Part shown: piece after piece, positions 1-4,233 of the stretch
Layout of the letters: each line of letters starts with the position of its first letter
Position numbering within the stretch: the stretch's first letter is position 1
Source of the DNA: Spirochaetaceae bacterium
GTDB lineage: Bacteria; Spirochaetota; Spirochaetia; Treponematales; Breznakiellaceae
Direction of reading: 5' to 3'
DNA: 5,078 nucleotides
Assembly: GCA_031267475.1 (NCBI GenBank)
Contig: JAIRZA010000181.1
Coordinates: 1 to 5,078 of the forward strand
Notes under the pieces: model-generated
The model's database searches: none
What the model saw: only the letters and a program-made list of their open reading frames with translations
Told to the model about the DNA's origin: nothing
Position numbers and translations under genes: made by a program

Positions 1-98
1 GGCAGTGGTTCGCCGCAGGCGGCTAGTGTGAATGCTCCCAGCGTGATTGCGCATAGGGCCGCTGTCAAAAATCGTGTTGTGGATTTTTGTTGTTTCAT
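1..98 (-). CDS. Lipoprotein, N-terminal fragment (runs off left edge)
   Basis: Reading minus from ATG at 98-96 gives 32 codons before the window ends. They show a textbook type II signal peptide: a charged and polar start (MKQQKSTTR), a hydrophobic core at about residues 10-24, and the lipobox LAAC at 25-28. Cys28 would be the lipidated residue after signal peptidase II cleavage, followed by GEPL. A GGAGG Shine-Dalgarno (complement of 104-108) lies 5 nt before the ATG, which fixes the start. The mature domain is outside the window, so the function is unknown; solute-binding proteins and surface antigens are common among such lipoproteins. The upstream leader carries a 14-nt homopolymer that could make expression variable. 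Confidence is high for a lipoprotein start and nil for its specific role. Confidence 0.85.
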   Translation of the reverse strand, partial: MKQQKSTTRFLTAALCAITLGAFTLAACGEPL

Positions 99-331
99 GG
101 CTTCCTCCAATGATTTGCCGCTGTTGGCGCGGCTGTTGTTTTTGGGGTGAGGATATGTGTGTGTCAAGGCGGTGTGTTTTTGTGTTTCACGCCTGGTTTT
201 GTCTGTTTTGTGTTGTTCTAGTCCAGGTTTGTTTTTCGGGGGGGGGGGGGGACTTGGTCTGTGTTTATGATTCTTTCCGCAAGTGTGTGTTCTGTTTTCA
301 TGGTGGTAGTTTACTTCCGCCCGCTTACTTC
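99..331 (-). other. A/C-rich leader between lipoprotein gene and hairpin element
   Basis: About 230 bp without a convincing gene. The minus strand is strongly A/C-rich and T-poor, so it has few stop codons. The lipoprotein reading frame stays open upstream as far as about 376-378, where TAA closes it, but it contains no ATG there. A 27-codon ORF (ATG at 301-299, TAG at 220-218) spans the homopolymer in another frame and has only a weak, distant Shine-Dalgarno. A TTGACA at 167-162 has no -10 at the right distance. The stretch is best read as the 5' leader of the lipoprotein gene. Confidence 0.5.
238..251. repeat. Homopolymer of 14 G (14 C on the lipoprotein strand)
   Basis: An uninterrupted run of 14 G on plus, 140 nt upstream of the lipoprotein start and downstream of the predicted promoter at 308-337. 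Runs of this length are prone to slippage in bacteria, and poly-G tracts control surface protein expression in Treponema pallidum (tpr genes). Here the tract would lie inside the transcript and inside a short upstream ORF. Its exact length may also be affected by sequencing error. Confidence 0.9.
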
Positions 332-337
332 TGTCAA
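308..337 (-). promoter_or_regulatory. Possible leftward promoter at left end of hairpin element
   Basis: On minus, TTGACA (337-332) is followed after 18 nt by TAAACT (313-308), a 4/6 match to TATAAT that keeps the TA---T positions. It points at the lipoprotein gene and would give a leader of about 200 nt that includes the C14 run. The -35 box is the outer end of the repeat element and mirrors the stronger promoter at its other end. Confidence 0.4.
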
Positions 338-339
338 CC

Positions 340-371
340 CACCCCGCCAGCGGGTTTCCATCCGCTACGCG
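340..371 (+). repeat. Left terminal inverted repeat
   Basis: This 32-nt arm pairs with 751-782 at 28 of 32 positions. The longest perfect block is AGCGGGTTTCCAT at 349-361. Mismatches fall at two adjacent positions near the outer end and at two near the inner end. Confidence 0.85.
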
Positions 372-377
372 GTATTA

Positions 378-400
378 TCCCGCGAGTCTCTCATACAACA
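378..400 (+). repeat. 23-nt direct repeat, copy 1
   Basis: Identical over 23 nt to 566-588 (begins TCCCGCGAG, ends ATACAACA), 188 bp away. Similarity continues with divergence into the hairpin that follows each copy (401-431 and 589-618). Confidence 0.9.
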
Positions 401-433
401 GGGGCGTGGGGGTTAGCTATTCGAAAATACCGA

Positions 434-454
434 GCTGAAAGCGCAGCGTTCAGC
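434..454. repeat. Imperfect hairpin B', triloop GCA
   Basis: Six base pairs, one A-G mismatch, two more pairs and a 3-nt loop. It occupies the position equivalent to the perfect hairpin at 530-552: each is followed by the same GC-rich 16-mer and preceded by an A-type hairpin, here a decayed one at 407-431. Confidence 0.7.
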
Positions 455-502
455 CGCGCGGCGGCGTACCCACATACGCTGGAACTTTAACGAGGGGGAC
501 AT

Positions 503-525
503 GGAGTTTCGCAAAGCGAAACTCC
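503..525. repeat. Hairpin A, 10-bp stem, AAA loop
   Basis: GGAGTTTCGC and its exact complement flank AAA. The same stem recurs at 594-618 with a TAT loop. There is no T-run after it, so it is not a usual terminator. Confidence 0.9.
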
Positions 526-529
526 GGAA

Positions 530-552
530 CTCAACGCGCAAAGCGCGTTGAG
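530..552. repeat. Hairpin B, 10-bp stem, AAA loop
   Basis: CTCAACGCGC and its exact complement flank AAA. It starts 4 nt after hairpin A and is followed at once by the GC-rich 16-mer. Confidence 0.9.
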
Positions 553-565
553 CCGCGCGGCGGCG

Positions 566-588
566 TCCCGCGAGTCTCTCATACAACA
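566..588 (+). repeat. 23-nt direct repeat, copy 2
   Basis: Second perfect copy of 378-400. It follows directly on the 16-nt repeat AGCCGCGCGGCGGCGT (551-566; other copy at 452-467), sharing one base with it, so repeat blocks abut each other. Confidence 0.9.
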
Positions 589-593
589 AAGGC

Positions 594-618
594 GGGAGTT
601 TCGCTATGCGAAACTCCC
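594..618. repeat. Hairpin A, 11-bp stem, TAT loop
   Basis: GGGAGTTTCGC and its exact complement flank TAT. It has the same core stem as 503-525, with one more pair at the base and a different loop. Confidence 0.9.
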
Positions 619-621
619 TAA

Positions 622-640
622 GCAAGCGCATGGCGCTTGC
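622..640. repeat. Hairpin C, 8-bp stem, ATG loop
   Basis: GCAAGCGC and its exact complement flank ATG. It starts 3 nt after the second A hairpin, in the place that hairpin B takes in the other unit. Confidence 0.85.
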
Positions 641-674
641 GGCGCAAACTCCATGACCCCTTGGTGAGATACTA

Positions 675-689
675 GCGGCTGGCAGCCGC
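675..689. repeat. Hairpin, 6-bp stem, GGC loop
   Basis: GCGGCT and AGCCGC flank GGC. It is shorter than the others but again has a 3-nt loop. Confidence 0.65.
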
Positions 690-750
690 GTATGCCAATC
701 GCTTTTATCGGGGCGAAGGCACGAAGTGAAGACGGCTTACTGACTGCCAG

Positions 751-782
751 CGCGGAGCGCATGGAAACCCGCTGGGCGGGTG
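751..782 (-). repeat. Right terminal inverted repeat
   Basis: Reverse-complement partner of 340-371. Between this arm and TTGACA lie 10 nt (783-792), where the left end has only 2, so the two ends differ by an 8-nt insertion or deletion outside the arms. Confidence 0.85.
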
Positions 783-792
783 GCGGGAAATA

Positions 793-822
793 TTGACATC
801 GGCATGGGTTAAAAAGTATAGT
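793..822 (+). promoter_or_regulatory. Sigma-70-like promoter for exonuclease-yqeC
   Basis: TTGACA (793-798, perfect) is followed after 18 nt by TATAGT (817-822, 5/6). The start of transcription should fall near 829, only about 7 nt before the ATG at 836, so the transcript would be nearly leaderless. The weak AGGG at 824-827 would then lie outside the mRNA. The -35 box is the outer end of the repeat element. Confidence 0.7.
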
Positions 823-835
823 TAGGGCAATAATT

Positions 836-1417
836 ATGTATACAAGAAGATTTTGGGTAGACACCGAAACAACAGGATTAAGCGCCGTAAAACACTTTGC
901 GTTTCAAATATCATATTTGATTGAAGAGAACAACACCATCCTGCACAGCCGGACATTAGAACTACGCCCCGACGACTATGAAAAGTACGAATTCAGCAAA
1001 CAAGCAGAAGCCGTCCATGGATATACACGAGACAAAATCACCACATTCCAGCCAGAACAAGAAGCAATCGCCACACTACTCCAAGACCTAGAACAGTATG
1101 GAGAAGACCGCCTAACCATAACCGGCTACAACACCAACTTCGACATCACATTCATAAAAGCGCTGCTCAACCGCGGCAATGCGGCGCGCGCGTACTACAA
1201 ATATTTTGACCGAATGCACTGCGACATAATGCAACTCGTCCAGGCCTGCCGGATAGCCGGACTAATCAACCTGCCGCACATCAATCTGGAAAACGTCTGC
1301 CGCCATTTCGACATAGACACAGAAACCGCGCACCACAGCATGACCGACATACTAAACACAAAAGCCGTATTCAACAAAATCACCAACATACTAAACACAC
1401 CGCAACAATGCGCTTAA
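836..1417 (+). CDS. DnaQ-like DEDDh 3'-5' exonuclease
   Basis: 193 residues forming a single RNase T/DNA Pol III epsilon-type domain that removes nucleotides from 3' ends with two metal ions. All three Exo motifs are visible: Exo I VDTETTGL (Asp9, Glu11), Exo II YNTNFDITFI (Asp103) and Exo III AHHSMTD (His166, Asp171), which makes it the DEDDh subtype. No polymerase, helicase or BRCT part is attached, so the substrate (proofreading, repair or RNA) cannot be told. The ATG at 836 puts Exo I at residue 9, as is usual, and there is no good Shine-Dalgarno, in line with a near-leaderless start. The last 10 bp overlap the next gene. Codon use is A/C-rich on this strand. Assignment to the superfamily is firm; the exact family is not. 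Confidence 0.9.
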   Translation: MYTRRFWVDTETTGLSAVKHFAFQISYLIEENNTILHSRTLELRPDDYEKYEFSKQAEAVHGYTRDKITTFQPEQEAIATLLQDLEQYGEDRLTITGYNTNFDITFIKALLNRGNAARAYYKYFDRMHCDIMQLVQACRIAGLINLPHINLENVCRHFDIDTETAHHSMTDILNTKAVFNKITNILNTPQQCA

Positions 1418-2169
1418 ACAAGTTTTTCGACACCCCCGGACAACAAATCTTCAGCATCTGCGGTTGCGGCGGCAAAACATCCCTCATCTGGACCCTAGCG
1501 GCGCAATCATCCAACTTAAAAACACTCGTAACAACAACAACAAATATGCAAAACCCCGAACAAGCGGCAAACCTATTCGATTACTTTTTTGACGAACCAG
1601 AAACCCTGAATTTACACCCGCGCAAAGGCATAACCCTTGCCGGCAGACGCAAACCATCCGGCGCATCAATATCCTCGCTTTCACTCCCCGCGCTGGAAAA
1701 AATAACCCCCTTATTCGATAAAACCTTCATCGAAGCAGACGGCTCGCGGTCGAAACCACTCAAAGCGTGGGCGGATTATGAACCCGTCATCACAGAAAGC
1801 ACAAGCATAACAATCGGCATTTTACCAGTATGGCCGGTTGGAGAACCCGCCTCTGACACAATAATCCACAGACTCCCGCTATTTACCACACTATCAGGAG
1901 CGCGGGAAGGCGAAACAATAACCCTGGAGCATTACATCCCCATCATTTCAGGACAAACAGCAGACGGCGCGGACAAAAACTCCAGCCTTTGCCATTCCCT
2001 TTTCAGCCTTGCGAAAGGAAAGAAAATTCTTTTTTTTAACCAGATTGAGGACGAATACAGCATGGAAAACGCGCGCCGCATTACAAATATGCTGCCGCAA
2101 AGTTTTAGGAACGAACTATCAGCCGTTATAGCGGGCAGCGTCCGTAACGACAGCGTAACAATCCTTTAG
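1408..2169 (+). CDS. yqeC: YqeC-family P-loop protein (selenium-dependent molybdenum hydroxylase accessory)
   Basis: 253 residues, full length for the family. A Walker A-like loop reads GCGGKTS (19-25, Lys23). It is followed by VTTTTNM (41-47) and the family's signature EADGSRSKPLKAWADYEPVI (109-128), with Glu109, Asp111 and Arg114. A late FFNQIED (209-215) stands where NKxD-like motifs occur. YqeC proteins are found in genomes with selenium-dependent molybdenum hydroxylases (SelD, YqeB, XDH-type enzymes) and are thought to help mature the selenium or molybdenum cofactor; the biochemical role is not established. None of those partners is in this window. The ATG overlaps the exonuclease stop region by 10 bp and has no Shine-Dalgarno (an A/C-only stretch precedes it), so it probably depends on translational coupling. 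Its stop overlaps ptsN tail to tail. Confidence 0.82.
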   Translation: MRLNKFFDTPGQQIFSICGCGGKTSLIWTLAAQSSNLKTLVTTTTNMQNPEQAANLFDYFFDEPETLNLHPRKGITLAGRRKPSGASISSLSLPALEKITPLFDKTFIEADGSRSKPLKAWADYEPVITESTSITIGILPVWPVGEPASDTIIHRLPLFTTLSGAREGETITLEHYIPIISGQTADGADKNSSLCHSLFSLAKGKKILFFNQIEDEYSMENARRITNMLPQSFRNELSAVIAGSVRNDSVTIL

Positions 2170-2660
2170 GTGGAAGGCCGCGATGATTTACCAGCGTCTA
2201 ACTCCAGATCTTCATAACTTTTAAGAAAAGCGTACACAGTTTCGCCGTCTTTTGCGTTGACAACATCAGTGTAAAACGAAGGCTTACGCAGGAAATTAGC
2301 CATTTGTTGAAGTATATGCAGGTGAGTTCCAGCCTCGACAGGCGGGGCGAGTATCATCAGTATTAAGTGCACCCGTTTACCATCAAGAGAGCCGTAGTCA
2401 ACCCCCTGTTTAGAAACACCCAATATACCAAAAACACCATCAATCACCGCCGTTTTGCCGTGCGGAATCGCAATTCCATGCTGCACACCGGTAGACATAC
2501 GCGCCTCACGCTCTTGCAAAGCGGCGATCACCTCTTTTTTTATATTCTTTTTAGATATCAGACAGAATTGATCAACCATTTCTTCAAAGACTTCATCCTT
2601 AGTACAGCCCTTTAAGTCGCAATTCATAAATTCGGGTAAAAAAACTTCACTTAAAAGCAT
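2166..2660 (-). CDS. ptsN: PTS EIIA domain protein, nitrogen/fructose type
   Basis: 164 residues covering one whole EIIA(Ntr/Fru) domain. The phosphorylation site is in HGIAIPHGK (61-69), with His67 as the expected acceptor. GTHLHIL (111-117) is the second conserved block. No EIIB, EIIC, HPr or GAF part is attached, so a regulatory role like that of PtsN is more likely than sugar transport. Spirochaetes are known to keep an incomplete, regulatory PTS. The start at ATG 2660-2658 gives the usual N-terminus, although the best Shine-Dalgarno (AGAAGGA) lies about 12 nt away, a little far. It follows secG by 27 nt in the same frame and so shares its transcript. The stop overlaps yqeC by 4 bp, which leaves no room for a terminator. 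Confidence 0.9.
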   Translation of the reverse strand: MLLSEVFLPEFMNCDLKGCTKDEVFEEMVDQFCLISKKNIKKEVIAALQEREARMSTGVQHGIAIPHGKTAVIDGVFGILGVSKQGVDYGSLDGKRVHLILMILAPPVEAGTHLHILQQMANFLRKPSFYTDVVNAKDGETVYAFLKSYEDLELDAGKSSRPST

Positions 2661-2687
2661 GGTTAATCTAATTCCTTCTGAATCCCC

Positions 2688-3080
2688 CTATTCGATTTCT
2701 CCCGTAGAAGAAGTTTCTTCCGACGGCGCAAGCTCCAGAACAGAAGAGCCGCTCTCTTCGTCTAGCGCAGTCTCGTCCTGCCACCAGTCCACACCGCCTT
2801 GCTCCGCGCTCGCCCTGCGTCCCGCGGCTTCAACTCCGCTGTCGCTGGGAGTACGATTAAGCAGGGCCATGCCAAAACTCAATACCAGAAATAGAACGCC
2901 CAAGACGGACGAAGCCTTTGTCAGCATATTGCCGGATCGCGAACCGAATACGGAAGAACTGCCGCCGGCGAAAAGCCCGCCTAAGCTGTCCCCTTCCTCA
3001 TTCTGAACCAATATCAACAGTACAAGCAAAAACGCTACTATAATAAATAAAACGAGTAAAACAACACTCAAAACTGCCAT
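2688..3080 (-). CDS. secG: Preprotein translocase subunit SecG
   Basis: 130 residues with the two-helix SecG plan. Helix 1 lies at about 4-25, then the conserved loop LVQNEEGDSLGGLFAGGSSSVFGSR (residues 24-48) with the gly/ser-rich FAGG segment, then LTKASSVLGVLF leading into helix 2 at about 57-74. SecG sits beside SecYE in the inner membrane and aids protein export. After helix 2 comes a hydrophilic, acidic tail (about 76-130), longer than in the minimal SecG; its role is unknown. GGAG (complement of 3088-3091) lies 7 nt before the ATG and fixes the start. It is the first gene of a two-gene unit with ptsN. Confidence 0.93.
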   Translation of the reverse strand: MAVLSVVLLVLFIIVAFLLVLLILVQNEEGDSLGGLFAGGSSSVFGSRSGNMLTKASSVLGVLFLVLSFGMALLNRTPSDSGVEAAGRRASAEQGGVDWWQDETALDEESGSSVLELAPSEETSSTGEIE

Positions 3081-3104
3081 TAAAAAACTCCAAGTATTTT
3101 TTAT

Positions 3105-3132
3105 GTTATACTAAAACCGCCGCCGCCGTCAA
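3105..3132 (-). promoter_or_regulatory. Promoter of secG-ptsN
   Basis: On minus, TTGACG (3132-3127, 5/6) is followed after 16 nt by TATAAC (3110-3105, 5/6). Transcription should start near 3098, giving a leader of roughly 18 nt that just holds the Shine-Dalgarno. The spacer consists largely of GGC triplets, which is unusual for a spacer. Confidence 0.7.
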
Positions 3133-3152
3133 CAGGTAAATTACAATCAACC

Positions 3153-3166
3153 TTGCCGCCGGGCAA
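3153..3166 (-). terminator. Weak hairpin after metA
   Basis: TTGCC/GGCAA, 5 bp with a 4-nt loop, lies about 25 nt past the metA stop. No run of T follows on minus, so at best it is a poor terminator. It is the only hairpin in the 108-bp gap between metA and secG. Confidence 0.2.
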
Positions 3167-3188
3167 ACTTCACTGCCTAAACAGTATA

Positions 3189-4103
3189 TCATGTTAGCTC
3201 TCTTATATCAAAAGGGGTTTCTTGATACACATAATTGAGCCAGTTTGAGAAAAACAAGTGAGCGTGCGCCCGCCACCGCACCACCGGAGCCTGACTAGGG
3301 TCGTCATTTCTGTAATAATTCTGCGGCAAGTTTACGGCTATCCCTTTTGCCTTGTCGCGGTGGTATTCGGCGTCCAGCGTCATCTGGTCGTATTCCAAGT
3401 GCCCGTTAATGTATATTTCACGGCAATTCCGCGCTGTTACAATGAAGGGGCTGCCGCACGGGGTCTGCGACTGTATCGAAAGCTCATGCTTTGCGGTAAT
3501 AGCGCTCCTGTCGCTTTCTGTACGGCGCGATTGCGGCGCAAGGAATATATCGTCAAAGCCGCGAAAAAGCGGCGTATGCTTCCCGTTTACATTATGGCTG
3601 AATATACCAAAAAGTTTGCACGGCAACTGTATTTTAGGCACCCCGTAATTGTAATACAAGCCCGCCTGCGCTCCCCAGCATATATGCAAAGTTGACCATA
3701 CGTGTTTTTTTGAATACTCAAACAGCTCGCACAACTCGTCCCAGTAGTCCACTTCGGTAAACGGCAGAGTTTCTACCGGCGCGCCTGTTATAATCAGCCC
3801 GTCAAAAGCCTCTTTTTTTATTTTACCAAGACTTGAATAGAACCGGTCAAGGTGTCCGGGCGGCGCGTTATACGCTTCGTGGCTGTCCATGCGCAGCAAA
3901 GTGATGTCTATTTGCAACGGAGTGTTTCCCAGCAGCCGGAGCAACTGTATCTCGGTAGTGATAGTTGTCGGCATAAGATTCACTATGGCGACTTTCATGG
4001 GACGTATATCCTGTCTTCCCGCGCGTTCGGCCGCCATAACGAAAACATTTTCTTGTATAAGTTCACTAAATGCCGGCAAATCTTGAGGTATGTTTATAGG
4101 CAT
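3189..4103 (-). CDS. metA: Homoserine O-acyltransferase (MetA family), predicted acetyl-CoA type
   Basis: 304 residues, full length, numbered as in well-studied MetA proteins. It transfers an acyl group to the hydroxyl of L-homoserine, the first committed step of methionine synthesis, in the cytoplasm. The catalytic residues are present: Cys142 in HICWGAQAG, and His235 and Glu237 in NGHLEYD. Residue 111 is Glu (TGAPVETLPF); the literature links Glu111 with acetyl-CoA and Gly111 with succinyl-CoA, so O-acetylhomoserine is the predicted product. The start MPINIP is the family's usual N-terminus. Oddities: the conserved NLMP(K/T)K motif reads NLMPTT (Thr46-Thr47), APHSR reads APQSR (Gln191), and NYYVYQ is one Tyr shorter. 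The gene stands alone, with no sulfhydrylase nearby. The promoter lies so close that the mRNA should be leaderless. Confidence 0.92.
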   Translation of the reverse strand: MPINIPQDLPAFSELIQENVFVMAAERAGRQDIRPMKVAIVNLMPTTITTEIQLLRLLGNTPLQIDITLLRMDSHEAYNAPPGHLDRFYSSLGKIKKEAFDGLIITGAPVETLPFTEVDYWDELCELFEYSKKHVWSTLHICWGAQAGLYYNYGVPKIQLPCKLFGIFSHNVNGKHTPLFRGFDDIFLAPQSRRTESDRSAITAKHELSIQSQTPCGSPFIVTARNCREIYINGHLEYDQMTLDAEYHRDKAKGIAVNLPQNYYRNDDPSQAPVVRWRAHAHLFFSNWLNYVYQETPFDIRELT

Positions 4104-4108
4104 AACGG

Positions 4109-4137
4109 ATTATAGCTATTCACACATTTTCTGAAAA
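4109..4137 (-). promoter_or_regulatory. metA promoter giving a leaderless start
   Basis: On minus, TTTTCA (4137-4132, 4/6) is followed after 17 nt by a perfect TATAAT (4114-4109). Only CCGTT separates the -10 from the ATG, so transcription should begin at or next to the A of the start codon. There is no Shine-Dalgarno. The N-terminus of MetA fits the family, so the start codon itself is not in doubt. Confidence 0.65.
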
Positions 4138-4140
4138 GAC

Positions 4141-4173
4141 CCGGCGGCGAGCCGGCGGTGAGCCGGCGGCGGC
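4141..4173. repeat. Three 11-bp tandem repeats upstream of metA promoter
   Basis: Units CCGGCGGCGAG (4141-4151), CCGGCGGTGAG (4152-4162) and CCGGCGGCGGC (4163-4173). The 11-bp period is close to one helical turn, and the array ends only a few bases upstream of the metA -35 box, a likely place for stacked regulator sites. It could also be simple GC-rich slippage. Confidence 0.75.
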
Positions 4174-4233
4174 GGTTTCATTTATATAGCAGTCAATGGC
4201 GGCAGCGGGGCTGTTCATATCAACTCTCAATTC

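Larger units (their letters stand above)
332..798. repeat. Non-coding hairpin element with terminal inverted repeats (MITE-like)
   Basis: The interval is bounded by TGTCAA (332-337) and its complement TTGACA (793-798). Just inside is a 32-nt inverted repeat, 340-371 against 751-782, with 28 of 32 positions matching. The interior holds direct repeats, a second inverted pair (495-509 against 646-660, 14 of 15) and at least six short hairpins. The reading frames inside are low-complexity Arg/Ala-rich products of the palindromes and lack ribosome binding sites, so I read the element as non-coding. No transposase is present and I see no target-site duplication outside the boundary hexamers. It could be a non-autonomous transposable element, a REP/ERIC-like intergenic repeat or a structured RNA; the sequence does not decide which. 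Confidence 0.7.

Noticed and set aside
162..167. TTGACA on minus as the lipoprotein promoter
   Set aside because: No -10-like hexamer lies 16-18 nt downstream; the sequence there is CAAAAA.
503..618. Bidirectional rho-independent terminators
   Set aside because: The stems are strong but none is followed by a T-run on either strand.
378..640. CRISPR array
   Set aside because: Repeats are not evenly spaced, there are only two copies of each block, and no spacer-like sequences or cas genes are present.
816..845. Chromosome dimer resolution (dif) site near the skew flip
   Set aside because: ATAATTAT and GTATAC are AT-rich palindromes, but the two XerC/XerD arms with a 6-bp centre cannot be made out.
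47..864. Three reading frames over the leader and hairpin element (47-490 plus, 413-631 minus, 604-864 minus)
   Set aside because: They run through the hairpins and homopolymer, lack ribosome sites, and give Arg/Ala- or Cys/Phe-rich products typical of palindromic non-coding DNA.
2367..3006. Plus-strand ORFs opposite ptsN and secG
   Set aside because: They are antisense shadows of well-supported genes and show no domain or ribosome site.
4120..4218. 32-codon minus ORF (MNSPAAAIDCY...) upstream of metA
   Set aside because: Its ribosome site is weak, it runs through the 11-bp repeats, whose period is not a multiple of three, and it covers the metA -35 box. A leader peptide seems unlikely, though not excluded.
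4104..4233. SAM-type riboswitch for metA
   Set aside because: No conserved core or terminator stem was seen, and the promoter lies too close to the ATG to leave a leader.
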